A stretch of DNA of 64,000 bases from Noviherbaspirillum aerium. Lineage in GTDB: Bacteria > Pseudomonadota > Gammaproteobacteria > Burkholderiales > Burkholderiaceae_D. The position numbers were made by a program, and so were the translations under genes. The notes under the pieces are model-generated. The model did not search any database. It saw only the letters and a list, made by a program, of their open reading frames with translations, and was not told the DNA's origin. Below are positions 35,353 to 43,993 of this stretch, in pieces; positions within the stretch are counted from its first letter, which is position 1, and each line of letters begins with the position of its first letter. Location of the stretch: the NCBI RefSeq assembly GCF_008929045.1, contig NZ_VFAH01000019.1, positions 1 through 64,000 of the forward strand, read 5' to 3'.

Positions 35353-36441
35353 ATGAAAATCGAAAATGGAAGAAAGCTGATCGCGGCGGCCGTGGTCGCT
35401 TCGTGCGGCATGGCCCTTTCCGCACCGGCCCTGGCACAAGCACAAACACAGGCACAGGCCCAAGGCAAGACCGGCGCCCCCGCCGTGCGGTCCTCCACCG
35501 GCCAGAGCACTTCGCGCGACATGCGCGCCAGCAAGCTGATCGGCATGGATGTAAAAAATGCACAGGGCGACAAGCTCGGCAAGATCGACGACGTGATGGT
35601 CGATATCAACAATGAACGCGCCGCCTATGTGGTGCTGTCCGCCGGCGGCGCGCTCGGCGTCGGCGACAGGATGGTGGCGGTGCCGGCCGCCAGCTTCAAG
35701 GTCGGCAGCGACAAGGACGGCGTGATTCTCAACGCCACCGCCGACCAGCTGAAGAAGGCACCGAGCTACGATGAAAAGAAGGAAGCGAACTTCAGCCGCG
35801 ACAGCTACCGCGGAGAAGTGGACCGCTATTTCTTCAAGGAAGAAACCGTGCGCCATACCCCGGCGGGCGCCAAGCTGATGTCGGCCAAGTATCTGATCGG
35901 CAAGGACATCAACGACCGCGCCGCGCATGACGCCGGCGAAATCGAGGATCTGGTGCTCAATCTCGGCAATGCGGGATCGTATGTGGTGATGGAAGTGGAC
36001 AAATCCTGGAGCCCCGGCGACAAGCTGGTGGCCGTGCCCTTCTCCGCCTTTACCTATCCCAGCCGGCCCGACCTTGATCTGCTGCTCAACATCGACCGCA
36101 AGGTGGTGGAAAACGCGAAAGGCTTCACCGACAACAAGTGGCCGGATCTCGGCGCGACGGGTGCACAGCAGCAGATCCGCCAGGAACTGGCCAGCATGCA
36201 GTCGGCGGTGAAGTCCAACCCGGGCGAGACCCAGACCGGCCGCGAGACGGCCGCTTCCGGCAACATCCCCGGCACCCAGCCGAGCGGACCGTCGAGCGGC
36301 GGCCCCGGCAATGCGACCGGCGGCAGCTCCAGCAGCGGCGGCGCCGGCGGCTCGGCGGGTGCCAATGCCGGTTCGTCGGCGGGCACGAGCTCGGGCGCGG
36401 CCCCGGCCTCCGGCACGCCGTCGGGCGGCAGCGCGCGCTAA
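35353..36441 (+). CDS. Secreted protein with two PRC-barrel domains
   Basis: A 362-residue exported protein: signal peptide (KLIAAAVVASCGMALSAPAL, cleavage near AQAQ), first PRC-barrel (SKLIGMDVKNAQGDKLGKID, about 55-125), second PRC-barrel (AKYLIGKDINDRAAHDAGEI, about 175-250) and a Gly/Ser/Ala-rich C-terminal tail (about 300-362). PRC-barrels bind proteins or RNA, and exported ones are often stress-linked in soil Proteobacteria. The tail is probably disordered. GGAG precedes the ATG. Confidence 0.85.
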   Translation: MKIENGRKLIAAAVVASCGMALSAPALAQAQTQAQAQGKTGAPAVRSSTGQSTSRDMRASKLIGMDVKNAQGDKLGKIDDVMVDINNERAAYVVLSAGGALGVGDRMVAVPAASFKVGSDKDGVILNATADQLKKAPSYDEKKEANFSRDSYRGEVDRYFFKEETVRHTPAGAKLMSAKYLIGKDINDRAAHDAGEIEDLVLNLGNAGSYVVMEVDKSWSPGDKLVAVPFSAFTYPSRPDLDLLLNIDRKVVENAKGFTDNKWPDLGATGAQQQIRQELASMQSAVKSNPGETQTGRETAASGNIPGTQPSGPSSGGPGNATGGSSSSGGAGGSAGANAGSSAGTSSGAAPASGTPSGGSAR

Positions 36442-36501
36442 GATCCAGAGCCCCATGGCCCGAAAGCGCGGCGCGGACCGGGATCGCCCTTGTCATTGAC
36501 C

Positions 36502-37659
36502 ATGCACGATGCGGCCTTCTGGCTCGCGCTGGCGAGTTTCCTGATCGTCGGCGGCATCTGCCTGGAAGTCGCGCTCGGCTGGCGCAAGATCGCCCAGCTC
36601 AGGGACATGCCGCCGGCCCGGGACGACGAAGCATTGCCCACGGTCTCGGTGATCGTGTCGGCGCTCAACGAGGCCGGCACGATCGAGCCCGCCATGCGCT
36701 CGCTGCTGCGCATCGATTATCCCAGGCTGGAAATCATCGCCATCGATGACCGCTCCACCGATGCCACCGGCGCCGTGCTCGACCGCATCGCGGCGGAAGA
36801 TGCGCGGCTTACCGTGCTGCACCTGGAATCGCTGCCCGCCGGCTGGCTCGGCAAGAACCATGCGCTGCAGCGCGGCGCGCAGATGGCGCGCGGCGACTAC
36901 CTGCTGTTCACCGACGCCGACGCCGTGTTCGCGCCGAGCGCATTGCGGCGCGCGGTCGCCTACTGCGAGCACAGGCGGGTCGATCACCTGACCCTGTTCT
37001 TCGATGTGATCGCGCGGCCGCCCCTGCTGCGGGTAATGATCCTGAGTTTCGCCACCGCCTTCATGTCGCGCTTCAAGCCCTGGAAGGTGGCCGACTCGCC
37101 GAAACGCTATGTCGGCGTCGGCGGCTTCAACCTGGTGCGGCGCCATGCCTACTTCGATATCGGCGGCCATGCCGCGATGCCGCTGGCGGTGCTCGACGAC
37201 ATGATGCTCGGCAAGCGCATCAAGGCGCATGGCTTTCGCCAGCATGCGCTGTTTGGCGGCGACATGGTGGCCATCGAGTGGTATCCGACCACGCGCGACA
37301 TGATGCGCGGCATGGAAAAGAACATTTTCTCCGCCTTCGATTACCAGCTGCTGCAGCTGATCGCGGTAAGCGTGCTGATGCTGGCGCTGCGGGTATGGCC
37401 ATGGATAGGCATGTTCGCCACCGAAGGCGCCGCCCGCTGGCTGAACATCGCGACCGTGCTGGCGGGCATGCTGCTGTACGCCGACCTGCTGCATGCGCGC
37501 GGCTGGCCTTGGCGCTGCCTGCTGTACGCGCCCTTGGTCAGCCTGGTGGAACTGCTGATCTGGTGGCGCGGCAGCCTGCTGGCGCTGGCGCGCAACGGCA
37601 TCGACTGGCGCGGCACGCGCTATCCCTTGCAGGAACTCAAGCGGGCGCATGAACGCTGA
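36502..37659 (+). CDS. Family 2 glycosyltransferase (HpnB/CrtQ-like)
   Basis: A 385-residue membrane glycosyltransferase. A leading helix (residues 5-25) precedes a GT-A domain with TVSVIVSALNEAGTIEP, the nucleotide-sugar DDRS motif and DxD in LFTDADAVF. Three or four helices follow at the C terminus. The sequence is most like hopanoid- or carotenoid-associated glycosyltransferases (HpnB/CrtQ), but no hopanoid genes are in the window. The ATG at 36502 is used; a TTG at 36490 would add four residues. Confidence 0.82.
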   Translation: MHDAAFWLALASFLIVGGICLEVALGWRKIAQLRDMPPARDDEALPTVSVIVSALNEAGTIEPAMRSLLRIDYPRLEIIAIDDRSTDATGAVLDRIAAEDARLTVLHLESLPAGWLGKNHALQRGAQMARGDYLLFTDADAVFAPSALRRAVAYCEHRRVDHLTLFFDVIARPPLLRVMILSFATAFMSRFKPWKVADSPKRYVGVGGFNLVRRHAYFDIGGHAAMPLAVLDDMMLGKRIKAHGFRQHALFGGDMVAIEWYPTTRDMMRGMEKNIFSAFDYQLLQLIAVSVLMLALRVWPWIGMFATEGAARWLNIATVLAGMLLYADLLHARGWPWRCLLYAPLVSLVELLIWWRGSLLALARNGIDWRGTRYPLQELKRAHER

Positions 37660-37806
37660 GCCCGCGCTGAATCTTTGCAGGCGCATCGCATGTCCAAACC
37701 AGGGAACCATGGAAGCCATGACAGGAATGCCGGAGCACGCCCGCGCCGGGCGATGAGCGGCAATCTATGGCAACGCGCAACTGGAAGCTGGAAACCGGAG
37801 GTGACC

Positions 37807-38280
37807 ATGTCACTCGTTGAAAAATCGATCCAGGTGAATGTACCTGTCAGCACCGCCTACAACCAATGGACGCAGTTCAGGGAGTTTCCGCAATTCATGG
37901 ATGGCGTCACGGAAGTCAGGCAGCTCGATGCCACCCGGCTGCACTGGCGCGCCGACATCGGCGGCAGGACCAAGGAATGGGAAGCCGAGATCACGGAGCA
38001 GTTGCCCGACCGGCGCATTGCATGGCGCAGCATCTCGGGCGCGCCCAACGCCGGCATCGTATCCTTCCAGGACCTCGGCGCCGGCGGCACCCGGGTCACG
38101 GTCCAGATGGATTATGCGCCGCAGGGCATCGCCGAAAACATTGCCAGCGTGCTCGGCCTGCTGGAACGCAAGCTGGAAGACAACCTTGAAGGCTTCAAGC
38201 GCTTTATCGAAGCGCGCGGCCAGGAGACGGGAGCATGGCGCGGCAGGATAGACCAGCCGCATGAGCACGCCGGCGGCTGA
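37807..38280 (+). CDS. SRPBCC (START-like) lipid-binding fold protein
   Basis: A 157-residue protein of the SRPBCC/polyketide cyclase fold. The features EKSIQVNVPVSTAYNQWTQF, FPQFMDGVTEV and the central RVTVQMDY are typical of the coenzyme-Q-binding-like subgroup. It has no signal peptide. GGAGG upstream fixes the ATG at 37807. It may bind a hydrophobic ligand; the ligand is unknown. Confidence 0.85.
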   Translation: MSLVEKSIQVNVPVSTAYNQWTQFREFPQFMDGVTEVRQLDATRLHWRADIGGRTKEWEAEITEQLPDRRIAWRSISGAPNAGIVSFQDLGAGGTRVTVQMDYAPQGIAENIASVLGLLERKLEDNLEGFKRFIEARGQETGAWRGRIDQPHEHAGG

Positions 38281-38344
38281 GCCGGGCCCGCGCTGCCGCT
38301 TCCCGCATCACTGCATCATCTCTGCATCAACATCGGAGTCCGTC

Positions 38345-38698
38345 ATGAAAACCACTTCCCTGCTGGCAGCCATCGGCGCCCTTGCGGTGTCGCTCGCATC
38401 GCCTGCCGTCCCGGCGCTCGAGACGCCGGTCAGGCTGCTCGGCGACCCGGCGCCGCCGGAGGCCGCGCAGTATGCCATCGCCATCACGCCCGCGACACGC
38501 TGGGTCAATGTGACCGGCGGGGAAATCGTCCGGTTCGACGTCGGCGGCAAGTCCTTCGCCTGGAGCTTTACCGGGGCCGGCAGCGTGTCCGCTTTCGATC
38601 TCAAGCGGGTGGCGCCGCCGGGCTTGCTCGACCGCAGCATCATGGCCTATATCGCGCCCGATCCGCGCTATATCGGCGGCGACTCTCCCGAAGAATGA
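38345..38698 (+). CDS. czcE: CzcE-like periplasmic metal-binding protein
   Basis: A 117-residue protein with a signal peptide (MKTTSLLAAIGALAVSLASP) and a CzcE domain (TPVRLLGDPAPPEAAQYAIA, TRWVNVTGGEIVRFDVGG, then FAWSF). CzcE of Cupriavidus metallidurans binds copper and is part of heavy-metal resistance. Here no czcCBA efflux genes are visible, so it may be an orphan sensor or buffer. It lies between an SRPBCC gene and a converging MipA/OmpV outer-membrane gene. Confidence 0.82.
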   Translation: MKTTSLLAAIGALAVSLASPAVPALETPVRLLGDPAPPEAAQYAIAITPATRWVNVTGGEIVRFDVGGKSFAWSFTGAGSVSAFDLKRVAPPGLLDRSIMAYIAPDPRYIGGDSPEE

Positions 38699-38702
38699 CG
38701 AT

Positions 38703-39575
38703 TCAATCGTCGCTCTGCACCATCGCTGCCGACTGGCCGAATATCCACGAGACCGCAAGGCCGGCGGTGACAGCGCTGCGCTGCCGCACCAGCGGGCTGT
38801 CGGCGAAGGTGGCGCCGCCCAAGTGGTCGTAGCGCAGGAAGGCTCCCACCCAGTAACGGGAATAGCGCTTGGACAGCGTGGCCGCCGCCTGCATGCCGGC
38901 ATAGCCGCCTGGCGCCGAATAGGCCGGACGGCCGGGTCTTGCCTCTGCCGCTCCAACGCCATAGACATAGCCGTTGTACTCGCGCGAGCCATAGACCGGC
39001 CCCGCCTGCAGCCCGAGCTTCCATCCCGCGAAGCCGGCCGGATCGTCGAGCCGCAGCAACAGGTTGGGCGAGAACAGCCAGCCGACATGGCGCGGCGAAG
39101 ATTCCACCGTCAGCGCCGCGCGCACCGGCAGGCGCAGGTCGAGACGGGCATGCCGGCGCTCGCTGCTCCATAAGCGCAGGTCCGCCGTCGGGCCGGCTTC
39201 CAGGATGGGCCTGAGCTTTTCCATGCCCTGGCGCAGGGCATTGTTGTCGCTGCGCCCCGGCAGGCTGGCATTCAGGCTCAGGTTGACTTCCACCCGTTCG
39301 TTTTCGAACAGCGCCGCGCGCATGCCGCTGCGGTCGGCCTGCAGGATGTCGCCGCGATAGACGAAGTAAGGCGCGGGCAGCAGATAGCTGGAACGGGTAT
39401 CGGCGCCGCGGTAATCGGGCACGCTCAGGACGCCGAGCCCGAGGCCGACTTCCCACCTGGGCTGCGTGTCGGCGCGGGCATCGGCGGCCACGGTCATGGC
39501 ATGGAGGAAAAACAGCAGCGCCGCGCGCGGAAGACAGGCAAGGGAGATAAAGGAAGCGGGATGATATGCAGGCAT
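38703..39575 (-). CDS. MipA/OmpV family outer membrane protein
   Basis: A 290-residue exported beta-barrel protein. A signal segment (LPRAALLFFLHAMTVAADAR) precedes RWEVGLGLGVLSVPDYRGAD and SSYLLPAPYFVYRGDILQAD, the MipA/OmpV signatures, and it ends SAVTAGLAVSWIFGQS. The family scaffolds murein enzymes or is induced by metals and stress. The 3' end is 4 bp from that of the czcE-like gene, convergently. Start choice between 39575 and 39617 is uncertain; 39575 gives the more usual signal. Confidence 0.82.
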   Translation of the reverse strand: MPAYHPASFISLACLPRAALLFFLHAMTVAADARADTQPRWEVGLGLGVLSVPDYRGADTRSSYLLPAPYFVYRGDILQADRSGMRAALFENERVEVNLSLNASLPGRSDNNALRQGMEKLRPILEAGPTADLRLWSSERRHARLDLRLPVRAALTVESSPRHVGWLFSPNLLLRLDDPAGFAGWKLGLQAGPVYGSREYNGYVYGVGAAEARPGRPAYSAPGGYAGMQAAATLSKRYSRYWVGAFLRYDHLGGATFADSPLVRQRSAVTAGLAVSWIFGQSAAMVQSDD

Positions 39576-39810
39576 GCGTAGCGGAAAGGAAGGAATTCCG
39601 GATTGGACCGCGGGCATGGCGAATCATCCCGGCGGCTTGAGCTGGCGCATGCCTGCCGCACAGGCCAGGCGATGAAATGGCTTGGGATTGGCATGACGCG
39701 GGCGCTCCGGTGATGCCTCTCCGCTTTCATGGGAAAGCCAGGTAGCGCGGACCGGAGCAAGCGGAGGCCGCAGACATCCGTGCCGGCGCGGCGGCCGGCA
39801 CGGCAGGGAA

Positions 39811-40812
39811 TCACTTCTGCTGCAAGGGCGAATATTCGACCGGCACCCAGGAAAAGCCCTTCTTTTCGGCGCGCACATGGCCGATGCCGGGGAAAGGCAG
39901 GTGCGCCCCGGCGACCCAGAGCTTGTTCTTCGCGGCCCGGGCGAAGATGGACTTGCGGGTGGCGATCGCCTTCTTGCTGTCGACGTCGAATTCGATCGCG
40001 ACTTCAGGCCGCGCGAATTGCACCGCGTGGCTGTGCACGATGTCGCCCCAGACCAGCAGCTGGTCCGCGTCCTTGCCGAACAGGTAGCCGGCGTGGCCGG
40101 GCGTGTGTCCCTGCGCCGGTACCGAAACCACGCCGGGCAGGATGGTATCGCCGGGATTGAACTGCTTGAACTTGCCGGCCGCGACATAGGGTTCGATCGC
40201 ATCGTGCGCCATCTTGAAGAAGGCCTGCACTTCCTGCGGCGCCTTGGCGGCAACGTCCTTGTTCAGCCAGAACGCGGCTTCATCCTCGGCCGCGTAAATG
40301 GTGGCATTCGGGAAGGCCGGCCGGCCTTCGGCGGCCAGCAGTCCGCAAGCATGATCGCCGTGCAGGTGGGTCAGCAGCACGGTGTCGATCTGCGCCTTGT
40401 CGTAGCCTGCCGCGCGCAGGTTGTCGGGAATGACGCCGAGCGTCGGGCCGAAGCATTTGGCGGCCCCGGTGTCGACGAGAATGAGGTTGCTGCCGGTATT
40501 GATCAGGTAGGCATTGACCGCCGTCTGCACGCCCTTGCTCGATGCAATGAACATGCGGGCAAGCAGGCCCTGGATATCGTCGGCGCTGGCTCCCTTGAGC
40601 AGCTTGGTGTCGAGCGCGACATAGCCGTCATAGAGCGCGGTGACCTCGATGTCGCCGAGGTTCATCCGGTAGAAGCCGGGGACCTGCGTGGTTTGCTTGG
40701 CCGGCGCGGCGGCCAGCGCTTCAGCCGGCAGGACGCCATTCAAAGCGGCCGCTCCGGCAAACAATGCAGACAGCAGCCAGTGCCGTCCCGTCTTCGATTT
40801 GAATGTTGCCAT
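39811..40812 (-). CDS. Exported MBL-fold metallo-hydrolase
   Basis: A 333-residue protein with a signal peptide (HWLLSALFAGAAALNGVLPA) and a metallo-beta-lactamase fold. The zinc motif is TVLLTHLHGDHACGLL (HxHxDH, about residue 151), with further ligands in PAQGHTPGHAGYL and NKLWVAGAHLPFP. It belongs to the large lactonase/hydrolase branch rather than to antibiotic beta-lactamases, judging by the long N terminus. Substrate unknown. Confidence 0.85.
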   Translation of the reverse strand: MATFKSKTGRHWLLSALFAGAAALNGVLPAEALAAAPAKQTTQVPGFYRMNLGDIEVTALYDGYVALDTKLLKGASADDIQGLLARMFIASSKGVQTAVNAYLINTGSNLILVDTGAAKCFGPTLGVIPDNLRAAGYDKAQIDTVLLTHLHGDHACGLLAAEGRPAFPNATIYAAEDEAAFWLNKDVAAKAPQEVQAFFKMAHDAIEPYVAAGKFKQFNPGDTILPGVVSVPAQGHTPGHAGYLFGKDADQLLVWGDIVHSHAVQFARPEVAIEFDVDSKKAIATRKSIFARAAKNKLWVAGAHLPFPGIGHVRAEKKGFSWVPVEYSPLQQK

Positions 40813-41219
40813 GAACTCTTCCTATCAATTGAACAAGATTATCGATCATAGCGTAAATCGAATGCGGAAACTTTACCTGGTGTTCACACCTCCCCGGCCA
40901 GGCTGCCGTCCCATGCATGCCGGCACGGCCGCGCGGCCTTGATGCGTCGCGGACGGGAAAAATACGCAGCCATGCAACTTTTGAAAGATGCGCGATCCAA
41001 CCGATCAACGCGTCTGCCGGCACGGCTCAAGTGTTGCTCAAATGTCATTCAAGTGTTGCAACCGGCAACTGGCAACCGGCAACAGCGCGGCTGATGCCTG
41101 ACTGCGAAGACCCGGAGCCTCAGCACCAAAGCTTCTGATACAAAATAATCCGTTGCAATGCAGAACCATTTTTTGAAAGCGGAAACTAAGATGTCTTTAG
41201 GCCTCGGCAAGGTGATGTC
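40813..41219. other. Intergenic stretch with short direct repeats
   Basis: About 400 bases without a supported gene. A cluster of AACCGGCAAC repeats (near 41050-41090) appears before the small gene at 41220. An AT-rich box at the MBL start (ATCAATTGAACAAGATTATC) may contain its promoter on the minus strand. Confidence 0.35.
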
Positions 41220-41405
41220 ATGCAGGATCGCAGAATGAACTCCGCCAATATCAGTGCAACAAGTGCGTTTGCGCGCCTGATGGAAAAGCTTACCGGCAAG
41301 CCGGCGGCACCCGAACAGGCAAAAGATGCGGTTGAAGGCGCGGACTTCGGATCAAAGTCGATTGTCGATGTCACCGAAGCGCTGCTGCGCCAGCTCGACA
41401 AGTAA
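41220..41405 (+). CDS. Small protein of unknown function
   Basis: A 61-residue soluble protein (MQDRRMNSANISATSAFARL then MEKLTGKP) with a helical C terminus SIVDVTEALLRQLDK. AAGGTG upstream fits the ATG at 41220; an in-frame ATG five codons later is possible. It is followed by a strong intrinsic terminator. No family recognised. Confidence 0.6.
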   Translation: MQDRRMNSANISATSAFARLMEKLTGKPAAPEQAKDAVEGADFGSKSIVDVTEALLRQLDK

Positions 41406-41490
41406 TAACAGGCCCAGGCCATTGCACGACATGGACCGGCATTCACATGATCCGCGGATCTGATGATCTGCTGATTTGCAAGGCATGAAA

Positions 41491-41517
41491 AAGGCACCGC
41501 TAAACGGTGCCTTTTTT
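41491..41517 (+). terminator. Rho-independent terminator
   Basis: A 9-bp stem AAGGCACCG/CGGTGCCTT with a five-base loop (CTAAA) is followed by a run of T. It ends the plus-strand small gene at 41220-41405, lying 86 bp beyond its stop. Textbook form. Confidence 0.85.
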
Positions 41518-41551
41518 CATGCTTGCGATTGCTGCAAGCAGGCCTTCCTCA

Positions 41552-41749
41552 TCAATGATGGCGTTCCTGCTTCTTGCCGCCGCCTGCCCCCTCATCGCTG
41601 CCCGCCTTGGTATGGCTCTTGGCATCATGGCTGGTCTGATTGCTGCGTCCCGACTGGCCGTCGACGGACTTGGCATCGGCTTCGGTGGCCGCTCCTTTTT
41701 TCGGATCCTGCGGCGTGCCGCCGGTATTTCCTGTGCTTGCATTTGTCAT
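41552..41749 (-). CDS. Small hydrophilic disordered protein
   Basis: A 65-residue protein (MTNASTGNTGGTPQDPKKGA start) of Gly, Lys, Asp, Ser and His, with a basic HHH-like end (KKQERHH). It is probably disordered. GAGGG supports the ATG at 41749. No family recognised; composition resembles stress-linked small proteins. Confidence 0.55.
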   Translation of the reverse strand: MTNASTGNTGGTPQDPKKGAATEADAKSVDGQSGRSNQTSHDAKSHTKAGSDEGAGGGKKQERHH

Positions 41750-42430
41750 GATGAACCCTCGGTTTATGTCTGGAAATTAGAGCGGATTGCGAGCGAGTGC
41801 AAGGAAGAATCGGTCTGTCCAGGTATGCGTGGCAGGCCGGGACAGCCGTACGCGCATTCGCAATCCACCCCAAGCATTAGCGCGTTTTCACCCTGACCTG
41901 CCTGCCGATCCCGGACAGATTGACCAGGCCGGTCAGCGCGAAAACGCTCCGATCCATGTAGACAGCCGCTGCTTGCCAAAGATTCATCCGGCGCGAAAAA
42001 AGCGGTGCCGCAAGACTACTGACGTCTTAAATACCTGCCTGCCTGGCTACAACTTCATCAGACTCACTAGCGCGTTTTCCATCGTGGAAAACAAGATCCG
42101 AAGGTATTCGCCAAAGCACCAAGGTCGATAAGGGAATGGCCAAGCAATTGGTCGGTGCTGGCTTCGTCATCCTCTTTAATCCGCGCAATCCTGGCCTTGC
42201 ATACGCGCGGATTTCCTGGCCGCTTTCGAATGCGCGGTCGCAGCGCTTCACGCCTCATGCCTTGCGCAAGCCGCTTGCCGCGCCGCCCGCCACTGCTTGA
42301 GAAAGCATGCAATTACTTCCATTGCATGAAAAATATTCGGGAACTGCCCCCACTCGCCAATCCACCCATAGAAGCACAACGTTGTGCGACATACAAGTTA
42401 CAACCAACTATTTATTTTAAGGAGCAAATT
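41750..42430. other. Gene-free repeat-rich stretch
   Basis: About 680 bases without a convincing gene. It holds the second hairpin repeat (41783-41867), an imperfect palindrome around 41879-41952, and two copies of TAGCGCGTTTTC (41878-41889, 42068-42079) with an inverted relative (GCGAAAACGCT) near 41942. Open frames here have no family-like sequence; the stretch 42140-42300 contains a possible relic with FTPHALRK reminiscent of tyrosine recombinases but with no other supporting motif. Confidence 0.4.
41783..41867. repeat. Hairpin-forming inverted-repeat element, copy 2
   Basis: Ends GGATTGCGA and TCGCAATCC are inverted copies, and inner GGTCTGTCC pairs with GGACAGCC. The motif GGAAGAATCGG is shared with the first element at 19701-19848, though this copy is shorter. 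It lies between small genes in a repeat-rich spacer. The whole unit should fold as a single stem-loop. Confidence 0.5.
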
Positions 42431-42655
42431 ATGGGCGTACCAGCAATTCCTCCCGGCGGTGGCGGTGGCGGTGGTCAAGCTGTCGAAAAAGAAAAAGATA
42501 AAGGCTGCAGCAAGAAGGCCGGCGATCCGGATAAAGGCGGCGGCGGTGGCGGCGGCGATGGCGGCAATAGCCTCGAAAAAGTCCTCGACGGCCTGCCTCC
42601 CGAGGTGAAGCAACAGATCCTGGATATGATCAACCAGGGCAAAGATCCGGTGTGA
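42431..42655 (+). CDS. Small Gly-rich protein upstream of the biosynthetic operon
   Basis: A 74-residue protein with two poly-Gly runs (GGGGGGGQAVEKEKDKGC and KGGGGGGGDGGNSLEKV) around a Lys/Cys-rich segment (GCSKKAGDPDK), then a helical C terminus VLDGLPPEVKQQILDMINQG. AAGGAGC eight bases upstream is an excellent ribosome site. It lies 248 bp before the KAS III-like gene, on the same strand. It could be an unrelated small protein or a precursor peptide; the sequence alone does not decide. Confidence 0.6.
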   Translation: MGVPAIPPGGGGGGGQAVEKEKDKGCSKKAGDPDKGGGGGGGDGGNSLEKVLDGLPPEVKQQILDMINQGKDPV

Positions 42656-42817
42656 GCCACTGGTGACTCGCTGAGATCGAAACGCGGCAAACGACTTCTC
42701 TTCCGCGCGGCCAGTCCTCGGCCAGTGCCCGGGCAAATGCGCCGTTGTGCTGATGGACGGGCCCCGCTCGGTTCGAGAAGCCGAATCCGCGATATCACAA
42801 TCATTCATTGATTGGCT

Positions 42818-42881
42818 GAGGGAATACCGACTCCGGCATTCCCTCCGCATGAAAGCCCGCTTCAGCGTCTTTCATGTGCGG
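42818..42881 (+). promoter_or_regulatory. Two stacked stem-loops in the operon leader
   Basis: GAGGGAAT (42818-42825) pairs with ATTCCCTC (42838-42845). Immediately after, CCGCATGAAAG (42845-42855) pairs with CTTTCATGTGCGG (42869-42881, one bulge). The second loop ends about 21 bases before the KAS III-like ATG. Neither is followed by a T tract, so they are more likely an RNA structure affecting expression, or a protein-binding site, than a terminator. Confidence 0.45.
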
Positions 42882-42902
42882 CCATGACAAGACGGAGACG
42901 CA

Positions 42903-43904
42903 ATGCAGGACACCGAGCACAGCACTATTCCCGGCGCCAGCCTTCCCATCGGCCTGCGGGGCATTGCCTATTACGTGGGCAGCAGTGTACCAATCCAGGA
43001 ACTGTCCTGTCTGGCGAACAACGCCGAGCTGCTTGAGCGCTTCAAGGCCGCTCACTTCAGAAATTTTTCCCGGTCCGACATCTCGCTGCCGGAGCAGGCC
43101 GCGCATTGCGCGCAGGCGACGCTGAACAAATGCGGCATGCAGGCAGGCGATATCGATGCGGTGGTCATTGGTTTCTCCGAACTGCGCGAATGGACCTCTT
43201 ACCCCGAACAACTGACTTACGCCATCCTCTCGCGCCTGGGCATGAACCACATTCCCGTCGTCGGCGTGACACTGGCCGGATGCGCCAATGTCACCAGCTC
43301 GCTCAGGGTGGCGCGCAACATGATCATGGTTGACGGTTACCGCAACGTGCTGGTGGTCGAAACCAATCTGCTTCGCGACGATAGAAGAAGACTGGAAGGA
43401 ACTGCGCCGGGCGCCACGCCGGAGAACGTCTTCGGCGACGGCGCCGTGAGCTTCGTCCTTACCAGGGATAACGACACCGCCGACTTCGACCTGCTGGCGA
43501 TGGACCAGATCGTTTCCTATACCGAGGGCGAGCAGACCACGATCCAGGATGTAATCGCCACCAGTACGGCCGCCAGCCGACGCGTCATTGGACGCGCGCT
43601 CGACCAGGCCGGCGTACAGCGCGAGCAGGTCAAGTGCGTGCTGCTCAACAACATGAACATCCTGATGATGGCCGCGCTGTTTCGCCTGTACGGATTCACG
43701 CATGCGGACTTCCATATCGAGAACACCCTGCGCTACGGCCATGTGTGGAGCGCCGACAGCTTCATCAATCTGCATGACTACTGCGAAACCAGAAAGCCGC
43801 TGGCGGGTGCGCATTTCCTGTTGATAGGCCATGGCAACACCTATTACTCCGCGCTTGTTCTCCGGCTGCGGCATTCCGCAAGCGATGCCGCGCAGGCGAA
43901 TTGA
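42903..43904 (+). CDS. KAS III-like (FabH family) condensing or acyltransferase enzyme
   Basis: A 333-residue thiolase-fold protein of the ketoacyl-ACP synthase III type. The nucleophile is in VTLAGCANVTSSLRVA (Cys127). The usual HQAN motif is replaced by NNMN (Asn249 at the His position), and the usual RHGN-type Asn site reads RYGHVW (His280). This looks like a reciprocal His/Asn swap. The next gene starts 89 bp downstream. The family includes enzymes that transfer acyl groups to amines or alcohols (CerJ-like) as well as condensing ones; the substitutions make simple fatty-acid initiation unlikely. It heads an operon with an acyl ligase and ACP. Confidence 0.82.
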   Translation: MQDTEHSTIPGASLPIGLRGIAYYVGSSVPIQELSCLANNAELLERFKAAHFRNFSRSDISLPEQAAHCAQATLNKCGMQAGDIDAVVIGFSELREWTSYPEQLTYAILSRLGMNHIPVVGVTLAGCANVTSSLRVARNMIMVDGYRNVLVVETNLLRDDRRRLEGTAPGATPENVFGDGAVSFVLTRDNDTADFDLLAMDQIVSYTEGEQTTIQDVIATSTAASRRVIGRALDQAGVQREQVKCVLLNNMNILMMAALFRLYGFTHADFHIENTLRYGHVWSADSFINLHDYCETRKPLAGAHFLLIGHGNTYYSALVLRLRHSASDAAQAN

Positions 43905-43993
43905 AGGAGCGGGTGCCGCCAAACGGCGCCGGCGGCAGCGGCGCCTTCCTCATGCATCAACTGGATCAACGAAGGAACCCGGAAGGAGCGACT

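Noticed and set aside
42140-42300. Possible integrase remnant (FTPHALRK)
   Set aside because: Only one short motif resembles tyrosine recombinases; catalytic Arg/His/Tyr boxes in order are absent, so it is not called.
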